From assembly GCA_963922685.1 (NCBI GenBank), contig CAWUJM010000012.1:1-39412 (forward strand): a stretch of 39,412 nucleotides of DNA. The letters run 5' to 3'. Below, piece by piece: positions 25,901-32,220 of the stretch; the stretch's first letter is position 1, and each line of letters starts with the position of its first letter. A program made the translations under genes and the position numbers. The notes beneath the pieces are model-generated. The model saw only the letters and a list, made by a program, of their open reading frames with translations, was not told the DNA's origin and made no database searches. This DNA comes from JAHDBG01 sp963922685 (GTDB lineage Bacteria; Pseudomonadota; Gammaproteobacteria; Chromatiales; Chromatiaceae).

Positions 25901-27881
25901 GCAGCGAGATACGTTTTTGCATATCACTAATCAGATTATTCAGGGCCTGATGTTCAATCATCACCCCCTTCGGTTTGCCGGTAGAACCAGATGTAAACAA
26001 CACATAAACCAGGTGATATGGTTGTGCGATGTGTGGCAGGTTATGTTCCGGCTGGTCTGCAAACAGGGCAGGATCATCCAGACAGACTATCTCACCAACG
26101 TAGTCAGGTAGTTGTGCCTGCAATCTTTGCTGGGTGAGAAGTACCGGTACCTGGCTGTCGGCCAGCATGTACGCGAGGCGTTCTGCCGGGTAATCCGGAT
26201 CCAGCGGAACGTAGGCTCCGCCTGCCTTGAGAATACCGAGCAGACCGACAATCATATCAAGTGAACGGTCAACGCCAATACCAACCAGGGTATCAGGCTG
26301 GATCAGACGCTCATTCTGGTCATTGGTTAAGCCACATAAATAGTGTGCCAGTTGGTTTGCCCTGGTGTTTAACTGATGATAGGTCAGTGTCTCATCTTTG
26401 AAACTAACTGCAATATCGTCCGGTGTCTGCATGACCTGGTCGGCAAATAAATCTACCAGAGTCTTATCTGCCGGATAGTCCGTCGCCGTTTCATTCCAGG
26501 CCTGCATCTGACTGATATCAGCAGCCGTCAGGAAAGAGATCTGTTGTATTAATTGATCAGGTTGTGCCACAAGATCACTCAGCAATGCCCGAAAATGAGT
26601 AATCATACGACCAATTGTCGCAGCATCAAATAAATCGGTATTATATTCAAATGAGCCGGACAACCCGCTTGATGAGTCAGACAGTCCACTTGAGCCTTCA
26701 AACAACTCTAAAAAAAGATCATACTTACTTTTATCTACATCCAGTTTGAGGTTGCTCATCTGCAAGCCGGCAATATCCAGATTACGTGTTGTCGGGATAT
26801 TCTGAAAGGCGAACAATACCTGAAATAACGGGGAGTAGCTGGTATCACGTTCCGGCTGTACAGCAGACACAATAGAGGAGAAGGCAACATCCTGATGCTC
26901 TGCTGCCTCATGCAGGGTCTTTTTAACCTGAGCCAGAAGTTCCGGAAAGGTGTGTTGTTCATTCAATCGGGTACGCAATACGATGGTATTCGTGAAATAT
27001 CCGATTAACGACTCAAGTTCCTGGCGTTGCCGGTTTGCCATTGGAGCCCCGACCAGAATGTCATTCTGTCTGCTGTATCGCGCCAGTAAAATATTAAAGG
27101 CTGCCAGCAACACCATAAACAGCGTTGCTGAGTTGTTTTGTGCCAGCAGATTAAGTTTCTGTACACAATCTGCGGCAATCGTAAAATAGGCCCGACTACC
27201 ACAAAAGCTGGGATGGGCCGGACGAGGACGATCCGTTGGTAGTTGCAACAAGGCCGGTGCATCGGATAATTGTTGCTTCCAGTAAGCCAGATGATCTGCT
27301 AACACTTCACCTTGTAAATGGGATCGTTGCCAGATTGCATAATCAGCATATTGAATGGGTAAATCAGGCAATGGCGAAGGTTTACCTGCAATCAACGCCG
27401 CATACACATTTGACACTTCGCGAACCAGTAATCCTATGGACCATGCATCAATAATTAAGTGATGCATTACCATCAGCAGCACATGAGATGCTGCTGTCTG
27501 TCCAGATGACAGGCACAATAACTGACAACGGAATAATGGCCCTTCCATCAGGTCAAATGGTGTTTTTGCTGCCTGCTCAAATAAAGACTGAATCTTATCC
27601 TGTTGCTGGTTTGCTGGCAGATCGGTTAAATCAAGCTCAGGTAGCGTGAAATCTGCCGGATGAATGACCTGCCTGGGCTCGCCCGCTGTATCAACAGAAA
27701 AGGTTGTTCTGAGTGATTCATGTCGTGCTACAGTGTCAGCAAGGGCATGGCGCAATGCATGAGTATTCAGATCTCCTGTCAGGCGAAGGGCAATGGTTTC
27801 ATTATAAAGAGAGTTATCTCCCTCAATCTGTTCCAACAACCATAAGCTTTCTTGGGTAAAAGAGAGTGGAATTGAATCCAT
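19911..27881 (-). CDS. Terminal NRPS: C-A(Gly)-PCP-Cy-A(Cys)/Ox-PCP-TE
   Basis: The main open frame encodes 2656 residues. Module 1 has a C domain (HHLIIDAWS, 140-148), an A domain (about 480-965) and a PCP (GGHSL, Ser1016). The A domain's specificity residues read D-I-L-Q-L-G-V-I-W-K, one change from the published glycine code. Module 2 opens with a Cy domain (FPLTDVQHAYWVGR at 1080-1093; DALILDAAS at 1211-1219). Its A domain reads D-L-Y-N-M-S-M-I-W-K, a cysteine-type code, and an FMN-oxidase domain (about 2040-2230, YRYPSAGNLYPVQ) is inserted between its core and SGKLDRRG. PCP2 (Ser2339) and a TE (GHSFGG, Ser2473; Asp2500; His2634) follow. The expected output is a Gly-thiazole carboxylate end. 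The Met at 27881 is internal: the true start is probably 28120 in another frame, joined across an A6 run. The stop lies 14 bp from the convergent loading PKS. Confidence 0.93.
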   Translation of the reverse strand: MDSIPLSFTQESLWLLEQIEGDNSLYNETIALRLTGDLNTHALRHALADTVARHESLRTTFSVDTAGEPRQVIHPADFTLPELDLTDLPANQQQDKIQSLFEQAAKTPFDLMEGPLFRCQLLCLSSGQTAASHVLLMVMHHLIIDAWSIGLLVREVSNVYAALIAGKPSPLPDLPIQYADYAIWQRSHLQGEVLADHLAYWKQQLSDAPALLQLPTDRPRPAHPSFCGSRAYFTIAADCVQKLNLLAQNNSATLFMVLLAAFNILLARYSRQNDILVGAPMANRQRQELESLIGYFTNTIVLRTRLNEQHTFPELLAQVKKTLHEAAEHQDVAFSSIVSAVQPERDTSYSPLFQVLFAFQNIPTTRNLDIAGLQMSNLKLDVDKSKYDLFLELFEGSSGLSDSSSGLSGSFEYNTDLFDAATIGRMITHFRALLSDLVAQPDQLIQQISFLTAADISQMQAWNETATDYPADKTLVDLFADQVMQTPDDIAVSFKDETLTYHQLNTRANQLAHYLCGLTNDQNERLIQPDTLVGIGVDRSLDMIVGLLGILKAGGAYVPLDPDYPAERLAYMLADSQVPVLLTQQRLQAQLPDYVGEIVCLDDPALFADQPEHNLPHIAQPYHLVYVLFTSGSTGKPKGVMIEHQALNNLISDMQKRISLPAQTEVLSLTTLSFDIAGLELYLPLIQGARIRLVDRATANDAEALKSIITTQAMQLIQATPATWQLLQTSGWQARQPLTILCGGEVLHPQVGAYLLRQSTQLWNVYGPTETTIWSTAHNVTVQPEYPERIGRPIANTRIYILNEQARLVPIGIPGELCIAGAGLARGYFNRPDLTAERFIDIELFGKTERVYKTGDLARWLPDGHLEYLGRIDHQVKLRGFRIELGEIESVLRQHSSVSEAVVVVYEREDNKTLAAYVTAAEDEVVEVVVLQDALRARLPEYMVPGSITLLDQMPLTPNGKLDRRALPAPDYVDLQTTFVAPRNEAEQQLADIWMSVLRLDKVGVHDNFFALGGHSLLATQVIARIREVFSVDLGLRTLFATPTIAANARALQKQSQTTGTLVDTFPEIVPAPVQRNDPFPLTDVQHAYWVGRSSGIELGNISAHVYFEFDSDIINYVRLNQAWQGLIQRHEMLRAIIQTDGQQRILPVVPDYLFAVTDLTDQGDTEAEQVLASIRHEMSHQVLSADQWPLFDIRVTHINARNSRLHVSLDALILDAASMGTLFAEWMTLYQNPQAVLPTLNVSFRDYVLAEKAFEENEPYQQAWCYWQQRLESLPPAPELPLRPGSQKIVQPRFRRHAFQLAAEQWSNLKHYGHQAGLTDSTIILTVFAEVLTCWSKRAHFTLNLTLFNRLPFHPQINDIIGDFTPLLMLEVDNRVNQDGRQSFQDRAQQIQRQLWADLDHRVVNGVRVLREWAKYQDRDINQALMPVVFTSMLAVNAEHDLADDALGKLVYLNNQTPQIWLDHIVVETGGALDISWSVVEGLFPDGMIEAMFTAYTAVLQRLATGTAVWQQTDLMLVPQSQLQQQARINATDAPVSEAMLHTLFLQQAEAQPDALAVISPGRSLTYQDLSQRANQVGHWLRAQGARPNTLIAVVMEKGWEQVVAVLGIHLAGAAYLPIDPGVPTERLHTLLAQGAATIALTQHAVAADQVWPESMKTLAIDTLVPEETCPALADVQTPTDLAYVIYTSGSTGQPKGVAIDHRGAVNTILDVNQRYGITSQDRVLSLSALNFDLSVYDIFGLLAAGGVIVLPEARRRTEPGHWCELIQQHDVTVWNTVPALMQMLLDDTGALSSTRLQVVMLSGDWIPLSLPERIQIQWPEACIYSMGGATEASIWSIYYPIKAVDPAWASIPYGKPMTNQTFHVLDDELRPRPVWVTGDLYIGGTGLAQGYWQDEVRTQASFIRHPETGQRLYKTGDLGRYLPDGNIEFSGREDFQVKVRGHRIELVEIETILQQHPGVSEAIVNAAGDPKGNRQLVGYVVLDDDQEATNQLPDAYVTDPAITVLDPIERLEFKLRQPGVRQLSGEPVHLPDQGFDETHRDTWLARRSHRQFLSEAIDVNTISDFLSCLRQMPLQNMPLPKYRYPSAGNLYPVQCYVYIKPERINGIVGGYYYYQPAAHHLLPLQVDDTAMNFIIPGINQTIFEQSAFTLFLVTDLTAIAPLYGEVARDFSLLEAGYMSQLLMMEASQYNLGLCPVGGVDVSQLQQVLAFGDQHQLLHTLVGGYIDSCQTDQFLQGSAQVAVTPDAWQTELHDYLAQKLPDYMVPTILVKLESMPLTPSGKLDRRGLPEPDLSALADSTYHQPRTLTEQRLVEIWENTLDIHPVGIFSNFFESGGNSLTAVQLLSSVQRVFGQQLPLRTLFEYPTVADMAGALEQMSDTDVSTATTSSIVTLQAEGTCPPLYFLPGAGGGVLNFYQLAREMGDNQPCHALELAGLDGKATPLTRVEAVAAYQIEQLLSYQPSGPYHLAGHSFGGFIVLEMARQLLKAGADVGSVIMLDTYGLKDNSVLPDTIEVILVYEHYFLEERGAVPTLTRSQLEPLTFEESLLLFKQSLEDAGSLPENTPLDQVRNIINVAYASLRAIADYQPTERISLPIHLLLATDEERDAEETEKMIEFWSRCGELMVHEVPGTHINMIYKPNVATVAKTLASCLQS

Positions 27882-28174
27882 AACAGCGCGTGAAGCTGGC
27901 TGAATAGCAGATGTTTCAGCTTCATGAAACTGATTAATATCCGATAAAAACGCAATGAGTGCATCCTTTTTTCCTGAATACGTGTACGCAGTACAGGTGT
28001 CATGATATCTTTCGGCATCCTGATTTTTAATTCATTGTCAGATACACCAATTTTTATCCCTAATTGATGCAGCTCAAGAATAAAATCTTCAATAGACTGT
28101 GTTCCGGCATGACTTGCCATATCGGTATATTCCTCGTTAATAGTCGGATGATTGATCTTTAGTCTGACCGTCAT
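27779..28174 (-). pseudogene. N-terminal TubC-type docking domain of the NRPS, separated by a frameshift
   Basis: This frame begins with an ATG overlapping the PKS2 stop (ATGA); a second ATG at 28120 has GAGGA about ten bases upstream and is the better start. From there it reads MASHAGTQSIEDFILELHQL, then GIKIGVSDNELKIRMPKD and VLRTRIQEK, a TubC_N-type docking domain that receives a chain from an upstream PKS. At the A6 run (27967-27972) this frame diverges into unrelated sequence. With one extra A it reads KKDALIAFLSDINQFHEAET and continues straight into MDSIPLSFTQESLW of the NRPS. The two pieces are therefore one gene broken, or needing recoding, at this run. Only 28174 to about 27970 is genuine coding sequence in this frame. 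Confidence 0.8.
27967..27972 (-). other. Frameshift site in A6 run, docking domain / NRPS junction
   Basis: The coding strand has six A between GG-type bases, read as GAA AAA AGG in the docking-domain frame. Seven A would fuse the docking domain to the NRPS without any other change. A ribosomal -1 slip at AAA, or transcriptional slippage adding one A, would have the same effect. A sequencing error in the homopolymer is an equally simple cause. Confidence 0.75.
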
Positions 28175-31100
28175 AATATTAATTCTTCACTAAGCTCAGA
28201 CGCGCTCTCTTCAGAATCTTCCATTTCACGTAAAGACCATACTGTACTTAACCATGTGGTCAGCTTTTCAACAGAGGTATCCATCAATACATTGATAGGC
28301 ACCGTAATGGCTAAGTCATGTGCAATCTTATTTTTAATTTCAATATTCATCAATGAGTCAACGCCTAGTTCAACCCAGAGCTGATCATCTGGGATCTCAT
28401 GTGACGCTGAATAGCCTAAAACACGTACCACCTGCTCATTCAGATAAAGCCTGAGTTGCGTTTTACGTTCACCAGCCTCAATCCGGGCTAAACGAGTCTT
28501 CCAGTCTGACCGATCAGATAACGTCTCTGATACAATGGATTGATGCTGATGCTCAAATCTGGTGAAAAAGGGATTTTTTGCTTGCTCTGTCTGCAGAAAC
28601 TTCTGCCAATTAACAGGCATCACACCCACGTGAGGTTTTGTTGTACTTCCGGAGGATAAACTACTCTTCAACAAACAGGCAAAACTCTGAATACCCTGTT
28701 CAGGGTTGATCTCACCCTTTCCATGCTCGGCTATCCGTGCTCCTTCACGTTGTACTATTGCAGCCGCTGCGCCAATCTCAGACCAGTGTCCCCAGCTGAT
28801 ACTTAATGCTGGCAACTGATGTACCCGTCGATAGTGTGCCAGTGCATCTAAGAAGGTATTTGCGGCCGCATGATTCGATTGCCCCGGGTTACCCAACAAA
28901 CCGGATCCAGATGAGAATAATACGAAAAAATCCATATCCAGGTCTTTTGTCAGGGCATGCAGGTGCCAGGCACCTGATACCTTCGGTGCTAATACCCTGG
29001 AAAATTGTTCCCAGCTCTGTTGAAACAAGGCACCATCATCCAATACACCAGCCGAGTGAATCACTCCGCGTAATGGCCGGTCAGATGAAACAGCAGTTAA
29101 TGCCCGGATAAGATCTTCCTCCCGGCTGACATCAGCTTGTATCTGCGTAATCGCAGCACCTGCTGCCCGCATATCATCCAGGCACGCCTGGGCAGATGAT
29201 GTTGGCGGGCGACGTCCCAGTAACAACAGATGACGCGCGCCATGATCCACCAGCCAGCGTGAGACCTGAAGCCCTAAACCACCCAGACCACCTGTGATCA
29301 GATAGGTCGCATCTGCACGCACTGCCAACACCTCGGCAGACTGTTCAATCGGGGTATGCCGGGCTAAACGTGCGACATAAGGGGTATGATGGCGTAAAGC
29401 GACCTGATCTTTTTGCGGTGCATGTAAGAGATCAGTCTGCAACAGACCGTCGCCAGCCAATATTGCTGAGAGTGCAGCCGCCTGTTCCGTCAGTGGAATA
29501 TCTCCGGCTAAATCAACACATTGACAATGGTTATCCGGGTGTTCTAATACCATGGTCCGGCTCAGTCCCCACAGTGCTGCCTGAGCCAGGCCATCAATCG
29601 TATCTTCTGCCACAACTGCCTGCGTATTACGCGTGATCAGCCACAAGTCATGCGCCATATCCTGCTGTAACAGGGACTGAATCAGGTGTAATGTCGTGCT
29701 ACAAATCTCCCGGAGCCCCTTCTCCAGGGTCTGTGTGTTCAGCTCCGCCGGACTGTCCAGACTCCACAGTTGCACTACTCCCTGAATCGGCGGCAGTTCA
29801 GCCAGTATGCGCTCATAGTCCGTCGGCTGATCCGGGCGAATCTGCCATATCGCCTGTGCCGGATCCGACGGGGCAGCCCAGGCCTCTCCCGGATATACCA
29901 GCACCGGGTGTTCTCCACGCCGGGTCAACTGGTCTGCCAAGGCAGTACCCAGCCCCTGCTGATCCGCCAATAACAACCAGGTGCGTCCACTATCCAGCGG
30001 CGGTCGCTCTGTCGCACTCACCTGCGCCAGTAATACATTCTGCGGAGCAGCAGCGTTCAATACCGGGACTGCTGCTGCAAAGCCATGCTGTAATAATAAG
30101 GTTTCCCAGGCCGCCACACTCAGCAGTGGATGGTCTTTACGCTGATCCGCAAAACGCCACCAGCCCTCGGTCAGACCAAACGTCAGATCAGCCCAACCCT
30201 GAGCGTGCGTTGCTTCCAGCAGCAACAGGACACCGTTCGGCTGTAATAACTGTTGTACATGGCTCAGGGTCGTGCCCAGATCCCGGGTCGCATGCAGCAC
30301 ATTCGCTGCAATCACGATATCCCAGGACGACAGGGCAAAACCCTGCTCTGTCGGCGATTGTTCAATATCCAGTTTCTGATACGCTACGAACGGATAATCC
30401 GCAAATTTTTCGCGCGCTGCGGTAAAAAAACCACTGCCCAGATCAGTAAACATATACCGGGTCTGATCCGCCGGTAATAACGGCAGGATGCCAGATGTCG
30501 TGCCGCCAGTCCCGGCACCGATTTCCAGAATCCGGATGCCCTGCCCGGCAGGCCGCCCGGCCAGCACTTGCTCAACTGCCTCACACACTACCTGATTCAT
30601 CGTCTCGGCTATCGGGGAATCCTGATAGATCCGATTCACCCGCGTCGAATCACCTTCCGGAAACAACAGTTCTAACGGATCACAGGTGCCACGCAGTACG
30701 CTACCCAGCTGTTCTGCACAGGGCACCAGCAGGTTCAGTTCTGCCCCGATCCACTCACCACAGGTCGTCTGTAAACGCTCTCGCACCACTGCCGGGGATT
30801 GGCATTCCGGGGTCACCAGCACCTGCCAGACATCACCTTGTAATGCGACGATGCCCGCTTCGCTCAGCAAGCCCAGTAATCGCTCCAGCAGGCGGCGATA
30901 CATCGGGATCACACCCATCTGACGCACCAGTTGGGTGCTCTTCCAGGTTGTCCCCGCGACCAGTTCCACACCCGTTTCAGCAAAGGCCGCCAGAATATAG
31001 TCCACACACAGACCAGAGAGCTGTCGCACCGCAGCCATCTGTTGCTGCACCGCTGAGGCCTGTAACCGGTCTGCACCAGAGCGCGCCAGTGTCTGACTCA

Positions 31101-32220
31101 GGACCCCCACTTCAGGCAGGTATAATGGTTCCTGACCAAAACGCGGTTGTGGCTCCCAGTCAACTTCGTATAACCAGTCCCGCCAGACCTCGGTACCCAG
31201 CACGGCATGCCGGGGCGCTGCCCGTAACATAAACCCGGTTATCCGGAGCAGCACCTTCCCTTCGCTATCCAGCAGTCGGATATGCCAGCGTTCGTCTGCC
31301 GCACGTTGTGCATAACACCACCATTCACGCCCGCTGATCGCGCCGGACACAACCAGTTCATCCAGTGCAAACGGCAGCAGGGTTTCGCCGGATGCCGGCT
31401 CTTCCTGTGCTGACGCCCGCCAGGCGACGGTCAGTTGCAGGCACGCATCCAGGAGTCCCGGATGCAGGCTCGTAAACGGGTCTGTCGCTTCCGGCAGCTC
31501 TAACCGTCCCAGCACCATATCGGTATCGCACCAGACGGCGGCCAGCCAGCGGAACTGCGGGCCAAACTCAATCTGTTGAGCTCGGGCCACCGCATCCAGC
31601 CGGGCTAAATCAACCGACGTCGTGCAGATGTCCTGTAAGGCCGCCAGGTCTTCTGCCGCAATCGGTGCCGTCATCGGGACTAGTGTGCCACTCGCATGGG
31701 TCTGTACGCTGGCCTGTGTCTGTCCGGTCTCAAAGCTGATCAGCTCGAACGGGATCGCCTGATCTCCGGTAGACGCCGCGGCTGTATTCAGAATCACCTG
31801 GACGGTGCGTTCTGTCTCGTCCGGCAGTACCAGCGCCTGCGGCAGCAGAACATCAGTACATTGATAGGCCTGTTCCGGACTGGCCTGCTGTATCACTTCC
31901 AGCACCATCGCCAGTTGCCCGGCTCCGGGTGAGACGACCTGACCAAAGACCCGGTGGTCTGCCAGAAAGGGCAACCGGTCCACACTGAACCGGGTTTCAC
32001 CGACAATCTGTTGCTGCTGCGGTAACCGCAGCAGGGTGTCTACCAGCGGACTCAATTGCTGCCGGGTGGTGCGCTGCCCGGTCACCCAGTAGCGTTCTCT
32101 CTGGAACGGGTAGGTCGGCAGGACGATCTTCTGCCGCGCATAGTCCTGATCAAACGCGGCCCAGTCCACGGTGATACCCGGACGTATAACTGTCCCAGAC
32201 TGGACAACAGTTGTGGCCAA
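28171..32220 (-). CDS. PKS2, C-terminal part: DH-cMT-KR-ACP (frameshifted from the KS-AT part)
   Basis: This frame encodes 1349 residues, of which the first 14 or so are out-of-frame readthrough. Real coding resumes at ITVDWAAFDQD, the standard post-AT linker. Domains are DH (His89 in LADHRVFGQVVSPG, Asp258 in HPGLLDACLQ), a C-methyltransferase (LEIGAGTGGT, 565-574), KR (TGGLGGLG, 976-983) and ACP (LGVDSL, Ser1289). There is no ER. The KR has the LDD motif (1060-1062), typical of B-type stereochemistry, but its catalytic Tyr position is His1117 (GQSNHAAAN) with Asn1121 kept. The C-terminal tail is acidic (EMEDSEESASELSEELIL), fitting a docking partner for the downstream TubC-type domain. Repaired, PKS2 would be about 2,204 residues: KS-AT-DH-cMT-KR-ACP, giving an alpha-methylated unit. 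The stop overlaps the next start (ATGA). Confidence 0.88.
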   Translation of the reverse strand: MATTVVQSGTVIRPGITVDWAAFDQDYARQKIVLPTYPFQRERYWVTGQRTTRQQLSPLVDTLLRLPQQQQIVGETRFSVDRLPFLADHRVFGQVVSPGAGQLAMVLEVIQQASPEQAYQCTDVLLPQALVLPDETERTVQVILNTAAASTGDQAIPFELISFETGQTQASVQTHASGTLVPMTAPIAAEDLAALQDICTTSVDLARLDAVARAQQIEFGPQFRWLAAVWCDTDMVLGRLELPEATDPFTSLHPGLLDACLQLTVAWRASAQEEPASGETLLPFALDELVVSGAISGREWWCYAQRAADERWHIRLLDSEGKVLLRITGFMLRAAPRHAVLGTEVWRDWLYEVDWEPQPRFGQEPLYLPEVGVLSQTLARSGADRLQASAVQQQMAAVRQLSGLCVDYILAAFAETGVELVAGTTWKSTQLVRQMGVIPMYRRLLERLLGLLSEAGIVALQGDVWQVLVTPECQSPAVVRERLQTTCGEWIGAELNLLVPCAEQLGSVLRGTCDPLELLFPEGDSTRVNRIYQDSPIAETMNQVVCEAVEQVLAGRPAGQGIRILEIGAGTGGTTSGILPLLPADQTRYMFTDLGSGFFTAAREKFADYPFVAYQKLDIEQSPTEQGFALSSWDIVIAANVLHATRDLGTTLSHVQQLLQPNGVLLLLEATHAQGWADLTFGLTEGWWRFADQRKDHPLLSVAAWETLLLQHGFAAAVPVLNAAAPQNVLLAQVSATERPPLDSGRTWLLLADQQGLGTALADQLTRRGEHPVLVYPGEAWAAPSDPAQAIWQIRPDQPTDYERILAELPPIQGVVQLWSLDSPAELNTQTLEKGLREICSTTLHLIQSLLQQDMAHDLWLITRNTQAVVAEDTIDGLAQAALWGLSRTMVLEHPDNHCQCVDLAGDIPLTEQAAALSAILAGDGLLQTDLLHAPQKDQVALRHHTPYVARLARHTPIEQSAEVLAVRADATYLITGGLGGLGLQVSRWLVDHGARHLLLLGRRPPTSSAQACLDDMRAAGAAITQIQADVSREEDLIRALTAVSSDRPLRGVIHSAGVLDDGALFQQSWEQFSRVLAPKVSGAWHLHALTKDLDMDFFVLFSSGSGLLGNPGQSNHAAANTFLDALAHYRRVHQLPALSISWGHWSEIGAAAAIVQREGARIAEHGKGEINPEQGIQSFACLLKSSLSSGSTTKPHVGVMPVNWQKFLQTEQAKNPFFTRFEHQHQSIVSETLSDRSDWKTRLARIEAGERKTQLRLYLNEQVVRVLGYSASHEIPDDQLWVELGVDSLMNIEIKNKIAHDLAITVPINVLMDTSVEKLTTWLSTVWSLREMEDSEESASELSEELIL

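Noticed and set aside
29691..31232. Long + strand open frames of about 245 residues opposite PKS2
   Set aside because: Pro/Ser/Arg-rich shadows antisense to well-defined PKS domains.
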